This document shows, in pieces, positions 30,456-42,000 of a stretch of DNA of 64,000 bases (position 1 is the stretch's first letter; every line of letters starts with the position of its first letter). The position numbers and the translations under genes are program-made. The stretch is from Plotosus lineatus (lineage: Eukaryota; Chordata; Actinopteri; Siluriformes; Plotosidae), in the NCBI GenBank assembly GCA_024760905.1, contig CM045745.1, positions 588,501 to 652,500 on the forward strand. Direction: 5' to 3'. The notes under the pieces were generated by a model. It was not told where the DNA came from, did not search any database, and saw only the letters and a list, made by a program, of their open reading frames with translations.

Positions 30456-31861
30456 TGTATAACCATTGAGTGCAATTATGTTCAGTTAATGTGCTGTGAA
30501 GAGAGTCACATGGTGTGACTCAGCTGTTTAGGTCAAGAATTTTCCATAAGGGGACATAGTTACGCATGCGCCCTGGTGGCGGGTCAGGTGATGTGGAATT
30601 TTCCAGAAGGGAAATTTCCCAAACATTACGGAATCTATATTAAGGACCTGTTGCCGACTGGTTAAAGTCTCCTCATGTCTCTTTGGGCAGATCATCTAAG
30701 GGGACTCATCTCAGCGGGATCAACTCATCCAATTTGAACCATGGAATGCGCATCAACCAAGTTTCTTTGTTCGGGACTTCATCATCAAAGTCCATCATCC
30801 ATGTTCACACACAGCCCACGCGAGGATGGTTGACACCTTTCAACACGTGGGATGGCAAGCCTTTCCCCGCCAGCACATGTGCCATCTAAGTGTACCCTGC
30901 TGCAGGTGCTTGGTGACTATGGGACTCTTTGGTAATTTGAATGGGGTTAAGCTCTAGGATGTAAGTTATTATTTTGTTCATATTATTAAATTGTACATAG
31001 TTTATGTCGTGGTCTGTCGTGCTTTGCTGGTTTCACAGGGCAATTTCCATATTTTAAATTTACCTCTCCGTAACAGACATATTGTGTGTTCAGGAGACCA
31101 GGTGGAAATGTAGCAATGCGAGAAGCTTAGGAGCGGGTAATAAGCTGTTTATCATGATGTAGACGGGAAAGGGAAATGGAGTAGGGGTCATCTTGAAGGA
31201 GGGGTTTGTCAGGAATGTTCTAGAAGTGAAACGAGTGTCAAAGCGATGAGTCCCAAGTTAGAAATTGAAGGTGTGATGTTCAATGTTGTTAGCGCTTATG
31301 CCCCACAGGCAGGATGTGAGCAAGAAGAGAAGGAGAGATTCTGGAGTGAGTTAGATGAAGTGATGCAGAGTACCCCCAGAGATGAAAGAGTGGTCATTAG
31401 TGCAGACTTCAATGGACATGTTGGTGCAAGAAACAGAGGGGACGATGGGCAGGTTTGGTATCCAGGATAGGAACACAGAAGGACAGATGTTGATAGATTT
31501 TGCAAAAAGGATGGAAATGGCTGTGGTGAATACTTTCTTCCAGAAGAAACAGGAGCATAGGGTGACTTATAAAAGCGGAGGTAGGAGCACACAGGTAGTC
31601 TTAGGTACATCTTGTGTAGGCAATGTAATTTGAAGGAAGTCAGTGACTGCAAAGTAGTAGTGGGTGAGAGTGTTGCCAGACAGCATAGGATGGGGGTGTG
31701 CAAGATGATGCTGATTATGAGAAAGGTGAAGAAGGCAAAGGCAGAGCAGAAGACACAGTGGTGGAAGATGAAAAAGGAAGAGTGTTGTGTTGTCTTCAAG
31801 GAGGAGTTGAAACAGGTTTGAGTGGTCAGGGAGTGCTTCCAGATGACTGGACAACTACAGT

Positions 31862-31985
31862 TACATATAACATAACATAACATAACATGAGTGGTGAGAA
31901 CAGGCCATTCAGCCCAACTAAGCTCACCATTGTCCTATTCTAAAGTGACTCCAACCTTAAAGACGCACATATAACATAACATGAG
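31862..31985. mobile_element. (AACAT)n-bearing insertion
   Basis: Tandem ATAAC/AACAT units bracket a unique core (GAGTGGTGAGAACAGGCCAT, CCCAACTAAGCTCACCATT) that interrupts RTE-A copy 6. The family was not identified. Confidence 0.5.
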
Positions 31986-34186
31986 AGTTAATTCAAGGTA
32001 GTGGTGTCAAAGGCCAAACAGAGGGCGTATGATAATTTGTAAGCTAGGTTGGACAGTAAGGAGGGAGCAAATGATTTATACAGGTTGGCACAGCAGAGAG
32101 ATATAGATGGGAAAGATGTGTAGCAGGTTAGAGTGATAAAGGACAGAGAGGGAAATGTATTGACTGATGACAGAAGTGTGCTGGGAAGATGGAAAGAGTA
32201 CTTTGAAGAGCTGATGAATGAGGAAAAGAGAGAAAAGAGTAGAAGGGGTGACCGTTGAGGACCAGGAAGTAGCAAAGATTAGTAAGGGTGAAGTGAGGAG
32301 GGCACTGAAGAGGATGAAGAGTGGAAAGGCAGTTGGTCCTGATGACATACCGGTGGAGGTATGGAAGTGTCTAGGCAAGGTAGCAGTAGTTTTTCTGACA
32401 AGAATATTCAACAAGGTCTTAGAGAGTGAGCAGATGCCGGAGGGATGGAGGAGAAGTGTGCTGGTGCCCATTTTTAAGAACAAGGGAGATGTGCAGAGTT
32501 GTGGCAACTACAGAGGGATAAAGTTGATGAGCCATACAATGAAGCTATGGGAAAGAATAGTGGAAGCTAGACTAAGAGCAGAGGTCAGCATTTGTGAACA
32601 ACAGTTTGGTTTCATGCCAAGAAACAGCACAACAGATGCAGTGTTTGTTTTGACGATGTTAATAGAGAAGTGCAGAGAAGGTCAGAAGGAGCTGCATTGT
32701 GCCTTTGTGGATCTGGAGAGAGCATATGACAGGGTGCCAAGTGAAGAACTGTGGTATTGCACGAGGAAGTCTGGAGTAGCAGAGAAGTATGTTAGAGTGG
32801 TGCAGGACATGTATGAGACATGTAAGACAGTGGTGAGGTGTGCTGTTGGCGTGACCGAAGAATTCAAGGTGGAGGTGGGACTGCATCGAGGATCAGCTCT
32901 GAGCACCTTCTTGTTTGCGATGGTGATGGACAGGCCGACAGATGAGGTTAGACAAGATTCCCCATGGACTATGATGTTTGCAGATGACATTGTGATCTGT
33001 AGCAAGAGCAGAGAACAAGTGGAGGAAAATCTAGAGAGGTGGAGGTATGCCCTGGAAAGGAGGGGAATGAAGGTTAGTCTCAGTAAGACATAATACATGT
33101 GTGTGAATGACAAGGCCTCAGGAGGAACAGTGAGGTTACAGGGAGCAGAGATAAGGGAGGTGGAGGATTTTAAGTACTTAAACTCAACAATCCAAAGCAA
33201 TGGAGAGTGTGGAAAACAGGTGAAGAAGCGTGTGCAGGCAGTTTGGAATGGTGGAGGAACGTGTCCAGTGTGATGTGCGATCGGAGAGTATCAGCAAGAA
33301 TGAAAGGGAAAGTGTACAAGACAGTGATGAGGCCAGCGATGTTGTATGGTTTAGAAACAGTGCCGCTGAGGAAAAGACAGGAGGCAGATCTGGAGGTAGC
33401 AGAGATGAAAATGTTGAGGTTCTCTCTGGGAGTAACGAGGATGAATAGGATCAGAAATGAGTACATCAGAGGGACAGCACACGTAAGATGTTTTGGAGAC
33501 AAAGTCAGAGAGGCTAGATTGAGATGGTTTGCATTGGACATGTTCAGAGGAGGGATAGTGAGTATATTGGTAGTGGGATGCTGAGCTTGGAACTACCAGG
33601 CAGAAGGCCTAGAGGAAGACCAAAGAAAAGATTTATGGATGTGGTGACGGAAGACATGAAGGTTGTTGGCATAAGAGAAGAAGATGCAGAGGACAAGGTG
33701 AGATGGAAGCAGATGATTTTCTGTGGCGACCCCTGAAGGGAGCAGTGAAAGGAAAAGAAGAAGAAGACACCAAATAAATATCCGCCTGTACCCGTGACTG
33801 TTAATTTTCATCTATGTAATTTCAACCCTAAAAGAGCATTTTTTAAGGTTACCCGCTGGTTTCCTGATTGTTGCAAGACTCTGCCTTAGGCAGAATTCTC
33901 TCGTCATTCAGGTGAAAGCTGGTTGAACTCTACCCCTTGGAGCCCGGAGTGTTTCCGGTGTGAGTAAATAAGCAGCATTTTCTTTTTGTATATGAAGCAT
34001 GTTTGCACCTGTCGGCTACCGTAAAATACACATTCATTATTTTTAAAAAAGTCTCGGCGCCTCATCAGAGAGGTGAAAGACCCGCGGGTTGCCGATCCCC
34101 GTCATGGACCCATGGACTCTACCCATAGAGTTTTATTATTTTATTTATTTAATATTCGTATATTGTGTGCCAGCGAAAGTAAACTC

Positions 34187-34420
34187 TGAACAGGTCGACA
34201 AAGCTTTGAGAGATAACACAGAGACAGAGAGCCACTTGCACTTTCATTCACACCTATAGGCATTTTGAAAGAGACAGTTGGCCTAATGTGCATGTCTCAG
34301 GTTTGTGGGATGAACCTGGAAGAAACCCACACAAGCAGGTGGAGCACATACAAACTCCAAACAGAAACAATCCAGTCTATCCTGAATCCAGAACCTTCTT
34401 TCTGTAAGGCAACTACAAAC
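34187..34420 (-). mobile_element. V-SINE-like fragment, decayed
   Basis: The minus strand retains GTTTGGAGTTTGTATGTGC and GTGGGTTTCTTCCAGGTTC core pieces. The tRNA head is largely unrecognisable. Confidence 0.6.
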
Positions 34421-34565
34421 CCTGCACTATCATGCAAACATACATCTGTCTTATCTAAACAATAAATAAATCAGTGGACACCTTCGTATAAATTTATTTC
34501 ATAGACAAAACATCTAAGTTTTCAAATATATTATTTCCACAACAACAACAACATTAATAATAATA

Positions 34566-34808
34566 ATCTCCACTGCATCTAACTGGGTTCTCAAAGGCTG
34601 GCCATGCCGCTCACTGTCTGTGGTAAAAGAACCATTGCTGACTTTCCTCAAGAGGAGCTGCATAGCCATCAGCGTGTTTGTGCCCTGCAATGGCCTGGCG
34701 AACTGTCCAGGGTGAATTCTGCCTTCAATCAGAGTTGGCTGAGATGGGTGCCAGCCTCTCTGCGACCCTAATTAGAACAAAGCAGATCAAAAACATGAAT
34801 GAATGAAT
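34566..34808 (+). mobile_element. SINE body and tail (head lost)
   Basis: CTAACTGGGTTCTCAAAGGC, CTGCAATGGCCTGGCGAAC, and an AATGAATGAAT tail; same family as 24667-25014. Confidence 0.7.
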
Positions 34809-35961
34809 AATAATAATCTTTCATGTTTGCTGAAGCCATAAAGCATTCTAATTTCTGAACAGTGTGCTCCAGATAACATCTTTATTAAAACGATGCGTCT
34901 GTCACCTTGTGTGTTTCGTGTTCCTCAGCCATAAATAATATTTCTGAATTGACTCGAGGCTTTTACTCCCTCAATGCTGGTAAATCTGCTCAGAAGTGCT
35001 TAATCCACTCTGAGAGTCATGAGGATTATGCAAGCAGTGTTTCCAACCTGCAGATAGAATGGGAGCGAAAATAATGGACACACAGTCTGCTCTTCAGTTT
35101 AGGATTTCAATGCACTGCTGAATGTTTAAATGAAGGTCAAAGTTTGTGCATCTGGGTGGTGAAGAATGGTTCAGAGATGTCTGCTGCTTGGTGAGTTGAC
35201 CTGAGACAAACAAGTTTTAATGGTTTCACCCTCTGTTAACCAAGTCCCTTTCTAATTCAAATTAAAATTTCCATTGGCAAAAATGTTGATTTTAGGACAA
35301 TATTTGGGGATTTTTTTTTTTTTTTTGACTATTAACCCCAGTCACTTCATGTTGCAAATTTGCTACACTGGTTAATAGAGGATTAAGCATTCATTTCAGG
35401 ACAATTTTTGAAGTAATATGCTGCGATTTTGTCATAGTGGTATCGCATGCTAGGTTAAATTATAGCCAGCCAATGGTGTTTAATTGGAAGAATCATTTGG
35501 ACAAACTGGACCAACATACAGCATAATATAAACCTATCAATGTTATATTGTACATAGAATTGCATATATGAACAGTGTGTTCCTGAGTACAAGTAAAATA
35601 TAAACAAATGTAAAACTGTTCATCTTTTGCTTCAACAAAAATATATTTTCCTGCGCATTACCGTAGGTGTAGTATGTCAAATAAATATAGTGGTGAAACT
35701 GTTGCTTGCTCTATTGCCATCTTCAAACACAACAAAAGTATTCCCATTTTGTGCAGCTTTCTCAGCTCTCCTTAAATTTGGGTTTTCTGGAACACCCGCA
35801 GTTTCCAAAAAGATGACAGGTATCAAGTATCAATGTTCACTCCTCTATCGTGTTCTATTTAATAAAGTATTTATTTATCATCTAAAAAAGTGAATTTCCC
35901 CCAGGGATTAATGAAGTATGAATCTATCTATCTTATCAGAGCTGTGAATTGTTTATTTCAG
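34809..35961. other. Stretch upstream of the first visible NETO1-like exon
   Basis: Probably intron of the NETO1-like gene. I found no signal-peptide exon and no clear repeat. A 17-T run occurs near 35315. Confidence 0.4.
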
Positions 35962-36096
35962 TTAAAAACAACTCAGGGGTGACCCCAAGTGGTCTGTGTG
36001 GTGACTGGGTTAAAGAACCCGATGGAGGTTCCTTCTCATCTCCTAATTATCCGGAGAAATATCCTCCTGATAGAGAGTGCACGTACATAATAGAAG
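35962..36096 (+). CDS. neto1: NETO1-like exon: start of CUB1
   Basis: The acceptor is GTTTATTTCAG|TT (35961/35962) and the donor GAAG|GTCAGT (36096/36097), with phase 1 at both ends. It encodes [20 protein letters not shown], then [13 protein letters not shown]. The first CUB disulfide pair (the C in LCGDW and the C in RECTY) and the SPNYPxxYPPxxxC core are intact. Confidence 0.9.
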
Positions 36097-39000
36097 GTCA
36101 GTCTGTATTATCAGGTAGTGATATTAGCACTTGGGACTAACGAGCTATTATGTAATCTTAAATGCCTATTTTCTGTGTTTGAAGCATTTCCAAGACAATG
36201 CATCAACTTATACTTTGATGAACAGTACGCCATTGAGCCATCCTGGGAATGCAAGTTTGATCACATTGAAGTTCGAGATGGCCCATTCAGTTCTTCTCCC
36301 ATTATCGGTCGATATTGTGGGCAGCAGAACCCAATGTATGTGAGGTCCAGTGGGAGATACCTCTGGATTAAATTTGTTGCCGACAGTGAACTCGAGGCTG
36401 TTGGGTTTTCTGTCAAATACAATTTTACTCAAGGTAAGAGAAAAGTTCTTAAGACACACGCACTCCAAATGCCATATGTCATCAGTCCCAACAGAGGACC
36501 TGGGTTCGATTCCCAGCTCAGAGTTTTCTGTGTGGAGTTTGAATGTTCTCCTTGTGCTTGCGTGGGTTTCCTCCGGATACACTGGTTTCCTCTCACAGTC
36601 CAAAAACATGCACAGTAGGCTAATTCTTCTTCTCCTTTTGGCTTTCCCCCCTTTTTTCAGGGGTCACCACAGTGAATAATCTGATTTGAATGTTTCATTT
36701 GGCATGGGTTTTTACATCGGATGCCCTTCCTGACACAACCCTTTAGCAAGGGACAGAAACATGCCGACGACTTTGCAGCTCCTCTTTATGAAAGTCAGCA
36801 ATGATTCTTTTACATGAACCTCTCACCATAGACAGTGAGAGACATGACCCGCCTTTGATAACCCAGTTGGTATTATTGCCCCCCCATGCACTCTTGTGGA
36901 GAGTGAGACTCTAACCCCCAACCATAGGATCAGCGAGCCAGCGCCCTTTCTCACCAGGCCATCACCGCCCAAACACAGTAAACTAATTGGCTGTTCCAAA
37001 TCACCCCGAGGTGCGAATGGTTGTGTGAGTAAGTGGCTCAGTAAATGAACAAAAAAAAAAAATGTTGTAAGTATATATAAAATAAAATATTTGGATACTT
37101 AATGAACTTTGAGTTTTACAATAAGTAGGTGAAAGTCATTAAAGTTCTGTTATCTGATATACCATACCGTTTTCACAAGTTCCTTTTGTTCAGCTCTTTT
37201 TAATATCGCAGGAGAATATCTCAGTCTCATTAGTTAGAGCTTGTGGGCAAAAATATAAATACAAGGTCAAGAAATATCAGCCTTTGAAATCAGCTTCCCA
37301 TTTACGTACTCACTTTCTAAAGCACAGGTTCCCAACCCCGATCCTGGTGCCCGTCCTGCACATTTTAGTTTCTCGTGTCGATATCTTTCATCGCTTTGCA
37401 CCATATGCCTAGTATAAATGACCTTAATATGACGGCAGAACGTTCTGGGTGCTGTGTGCTTTGGATGGGTTAATCCAGTATCAGACCCACTATTTGTAGA
37501 TGAGAGGGTGGAGGGAAGCGTTTTGTCGCTTATCCCTGCTAAATGAAATCTTGTCTTTGAAAGCGTACATTCTGCCCCCTTTCTCTGCCTCCAGCTGTCT
37601 GTGTTTAAACACCTTTATAAAATCTAAAGCGGATAAGGATAACTATGGACCGCATACTAGTCCTTCTTAAAAAATTAGCATATTGTGATAAAGTTCATTA
37701 TTTTCTGTAATGTACTGATAAAAATTAAACTTTCATATATTTTAGATTCATTGCACATCAACTGAAATATTTCAGGTCTTTTATTGTTTTAATTCTGATG
37801 ATTTTGGCATACAGCTCATGAAAACCCAAAATTCCTATCTCAAAAAATTAGCATATTTCATCCGACCAATAATAAAAAAAAAAAAAGTGTTTTAATACAA
37901 AAAAAAGTCAACCTTCAAATAATGATGTTCAGTTCTGCACTCAATACTTGGTCAGGAATCCTTTTGCAGAAATAACTGCTTCAATGTGGCGTGGCATGGA
38001 GGCAATCAGCCTGTGGCACTGCTGAGGTGTTACGGAGGCCCAGGATGCTTCGATAGCGGCCTTAAGCTCATCCACAGTGTTGGGTCTGGTGTCTCTCAAC
38101 TTTCTCTTCACAATATCCCACAGATTCTCTATGGGCTTCAGGTCAGGAGAGTTGGCAGGCCAATTGAGCACAGTAATACCATGGTCAGGAAACCATTTAG
38201 CAGTGGTTTTGGCACTGTGAGCAGGTGCCAGGTCGTGCTGAAAAATGAAATCTTCATCTCCATAAAGCTTTTCAGCAGATGGAAGCATGAAGTGCTCCAA
38301 AATCTCCTGATAGCTAGCTGCATTGACCCTGCCCTTGATAAAACACAGTGGACCAACACCAGCAGCTGACATGGCACCCCAGACCATCACTGACTGTGGG
38401 TACTTGACATTGGACTTCAGGCATTTTGGCATTTCCTTCTCCCCAGTCTTCCTCCAGACTCTGGCACCTTGATTTCCGAATGACATGCAAAATTTGCTTT
38501 CATCGAAAAAAGTACTTTCTTCTGCCGCTGTTTCTGGTTCAAAAGTGGCTTGACCTGGGGAATGCGGCACCTGTAGCCCAGTCCACTGCTTCCACAGGTC
38601 CCCCAAGGTCTGGAATTGGCCCTTCTCCACAATTTTTCTCAGGGTCCGGTCACCTCTTCTGGTTGTGCAGCGTTTTCTGCCACACTTTTTCCTTCCCACA
38701 GACGTCCCACTGAGGTGCCTTGATACAGCACTCTGGGAACAGCCTATTTGCTCAGAGATTTCTTTCTGTGTCTTACCCTCTTGCTTGAGTCTTACCCATG
38801 ATTGGGGTTTTGAGTAATGAACCAGGCTGGGAGTTTTTAAAAGCCTGAGGAATCTTTTGCAGGTGTTAATTGGTTGATTCAGATGATTAGGTTAATAGCT
38901 CGTTTAGACTACCTTTACAAGATATGCTAATTTTTGGAGATAGGAATTTTGGGTTTTCATGAGCTGTATGCCAAAATCATCAGTATTAAAACAATAAAAG

Positions 39001-42000
39001 ACCTGAAATATTTCAGTTGGTGTGCAATGAATCTAAAATATATGAAAGTTTAATTTTTATCAGTACATTACAGAAAATAATGAACTTTATCACAATATGC
39101 TAATTTTTTGAGAAGGACCAGTATATATTACACCAATCACTGATTTCATCCAACTCACAACAAACATGTGACTCTGTCAATGAATAACGTTTACATTCAT
39201 CTTAAAACAGGCTAGAAATGTATGAATAAATATATATGCATTTGTCTGCATTTTCTACAAAGAGTAAAGAATTACAGTTCTGATGAATTTAGTGAAATTT
39301 CATCAGTTGGTAATCTATGAAACCCTCATCTCCTCAGTGGTGTGTGCAGTGTAAAACATGGAGTAACATGCTTCCTCAGTTTAATCTTGACATATTAACT
39401 TGTTTGTTTGGGGTCCAGTATCTTCCAGATCCCATTTAAACTTCAAGCATTTACCATTCATTCATTCTTTTGCCAGACTGCTTTATTCTGCTAGGGCCAC
39501 TGAGAAGGCTCAGTCAATCATCAGTTTACACTCTTCAACACCTCACCAGTCAATCACAGGGCCAAGACACACACAAACACACTCACCTAGGGGTAATTTA
39601 GAAAAGCCAATGAGGCTAATATGCATACAGTAGGCCTTGTAGTCAGTGTTCGCGGGGGTTCGGTTCCCGCCCCTCCCACAAATGAAGACAATCCACGAGG
39701 TCTGTCCCCGGAAGTAAAACCCCATGCATCATTACATGCACGAATGAGCAACTGGAAGTAAAATACTGTGCATCTCTTACATGCGCTAAAATCTTCTTCT
39801 TCTTCTTCTTTTACTTTCGGCTGCTCCCTTCAGGGGTCACCACAGCAAATCATCCGCCTCCACCTCACCCTGTCCTCCACATCTTCTTTTCTGACTCCAA
39901 CGACCTTCATGTCTTCCTTCACCACATCCATAAATCTCTTCTTTGGTCTTCCTCGAGGCCTTCTGCCTGGTAGTTCCAACCTCAGCATCCTACTGCCAAT
40001 ATACTCACTATCCCTCCTCTGTACATTTCCAAACCATCTCAATCTAGCCTCTCTGACTTTGTCTCCAAAACATCTTACGTGGGCTGTCCCTCTGATATAT
40101 TCATTCTGATCCTATCCATCCTCGTTACTCCCAGGGAGAATCTCAACATTTTCATCTCCGCTACCTCCAGCTCTGCCTCCTGCCTTTTCCTCAGCGCCAC
40201 TGTTTCTAAGCCATACAACATCGCTGGCCTCACCACCGTCTTGTACACTTTTCCCTTCATTCTTCCTGACACTCTCCTATCGCACATCACACCGGACACT
40301 TTTCTCCAACTATTCCAGCCTGCCTGCACACGCTTCTTCACCTCTTTTCCACACTCTCCATTGCTCTGGATTGTTGAGCCTAAGTACTTAAAATCCTCCA
40401 CCTTCGTTATCTCTGCTCCCTGTAACATCACCGTTCCTCCTGGGTCCTTCTCATTCACACACATGTATTCTGATTTTCTGAGGCTAACCTTCATTCCTCT
40501 CCTTTCCAGGGCATACCTCCACCTCTCTAGATTTTCCTGCACTTGTTCTCTGCTCTCACGACAGATCACAATGTCATCCGCAAACATCATAGTCCATGGA
40601 GATTCTTGTCTCACCTCGTCTGTCAGCCTGTCCATCACCATAGCAAACAAGAAGGGGCTCAGACCCTTGATGCAGTCCCACCTCCACCTTGAATTCGTCG
40701 GTCACACCGACAGCACACCTCACCACTGTCTTACATCTCTCATACATGTCCTGCACCACTCTAACATACTTCTCTGCCACTCCAGACAGTGAAAAGAGTG
40801 TCAGACAGAGTGATGAGTCTCAAGTTAGAAATTGAAGGTGTGATGTTCAACGTTGTTAGTGCTTATGCCCCACAGGCAGGATGTGACATAGATGAAGTGA
40901 TGCAGAGGTGAAAGAGTGGTCATTGGTGCGGACTTCAATGGACATGTTGGTGCAGGCAACAGAGGGGACGAGGAAGTGATGGGCAGGTTTGGTTTCTTCC
41001 AGAAGAGACAGGAGCTTTTCTAAAAGCGGAGGTAGGCTACATCTTGTGTAGGCGATGGAATTTGAAGGAAGTCAGTGACTGCAAAGTACTGGTGGGTGAG
41101 AGTCTTACCAAACAGCATAGGATGGTGGTGTGCAGGATGATGCTGATGGTGAGGAAGGTGAAGGTAAAGGCAGAGCAGAAGAGTGTCATGTCTTCAAGGA
41201 GGAGTTGAAACAGGTTTGAGTGCTCAGGAAGTGCTTCCAGATGACTGGATAACTACAGCAAATGTGATCAGGGAGACAGGTAGGAAAGTACTTGGTGTGT
41301 CCTCTGGAAGGACAGGAGATAAGGAGACTTGGTGGTGGAATGAGGAAGTGCAGGAGTGTGTACAAAGGAAGAGGTTAGCTAAGAAGAAGTGGGACATTGA
41401 GGTGCACATGCTGTGACACAGCATAAGGCGAAGGTAGCGGTGTCAAATTCCAAACTGAGAGCGTATGATGACTTGTATGCTAGGTTGGACAGTAAGGAGG
41501 GAGCAAATGATTTATACAGGTCTGCACAGCAGATAAATTGATATGGGAATGACGGGCAGCAAGTTAGTGATTAAGGACAGAGAGGGAAATGTATTGACTG
41601 ATGACAGAAGTGTACTGGAAAGATGGAAAGAGTACCTTGAAGAGCTGATGAATGGGGAAGAGAGAGAACAAAAGGTGACTATTGAGGACCAGGAAGTAGC
41701 AAAGATTAGTAAGGGTGAAGTGAGGAGGGCATTGAAGGGAACGAAGAGTAAAAAGGCAGTTGGTCCTGGTGACATACCCGTGGCGGTATAGAAGTGTCTT
41801 GGAGAGGTAGCAGTAGATTTCCTGACAAGAACATTCAACAAGATCTTAGAGAGTGAGCAGATGCCAGAGGAATGGAGGAGAAGTGTGATGGTGCTCATTT
41901 TTAAGAACAAGGGAGATTTGCAGAGTTGTGGCAACTACAGAGGGATAAAGTTGATGAGCCATACGATGAAGTTATGGGAGAGAATAGTGGAAGCTAGACT

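Larger units (their letters stand above)
27024..31075 (+). mobile_element. Solo LTR, split by a Rex3-like insertion
   Basis: Begins TGTTATGAGC (27024) and ends CTCCGTAACA (31075), i.e. TG...CA with short inverted termini. It is flanked by a perfect 5-bp duplication GACAT (27019-27023 and 31076-31080). Excluding the nested element (27083-30452) and one copy of its duplication, the LTR is about 670 bp. No gag or pol is present, so it is a recombined solo LTR, Ty3/gypsy- or ERV-like by the 5-bp duplication. Orientation is tentative. Confidence 0.75.
26635..33768 (+). mobile_element. RTE-A LINE, full length but heavily interrupted, copy 6
   Basis: The 5' end AATGCAGCCATGAAGG is at 26635 and the (GAA)n 3' tail ends near 33768. 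It is split at 27023/31076 by a solo LTR, and at about 31862-31985 by an (AACAT)n-bearing insertion that replaced part of the linker. Endonuclease pieces lie at 31246-31640 ([20 protein letters not shown]). The reverse transcriptase frame 32218-33093 (291 aa) retains FMPRNSTTDAVF, DLERAYDRV, GLHRGSALSTFLFAM and MMFADDIVI. Stops and frameshifts elsewhere show it is dead. Confidence 0.9.
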
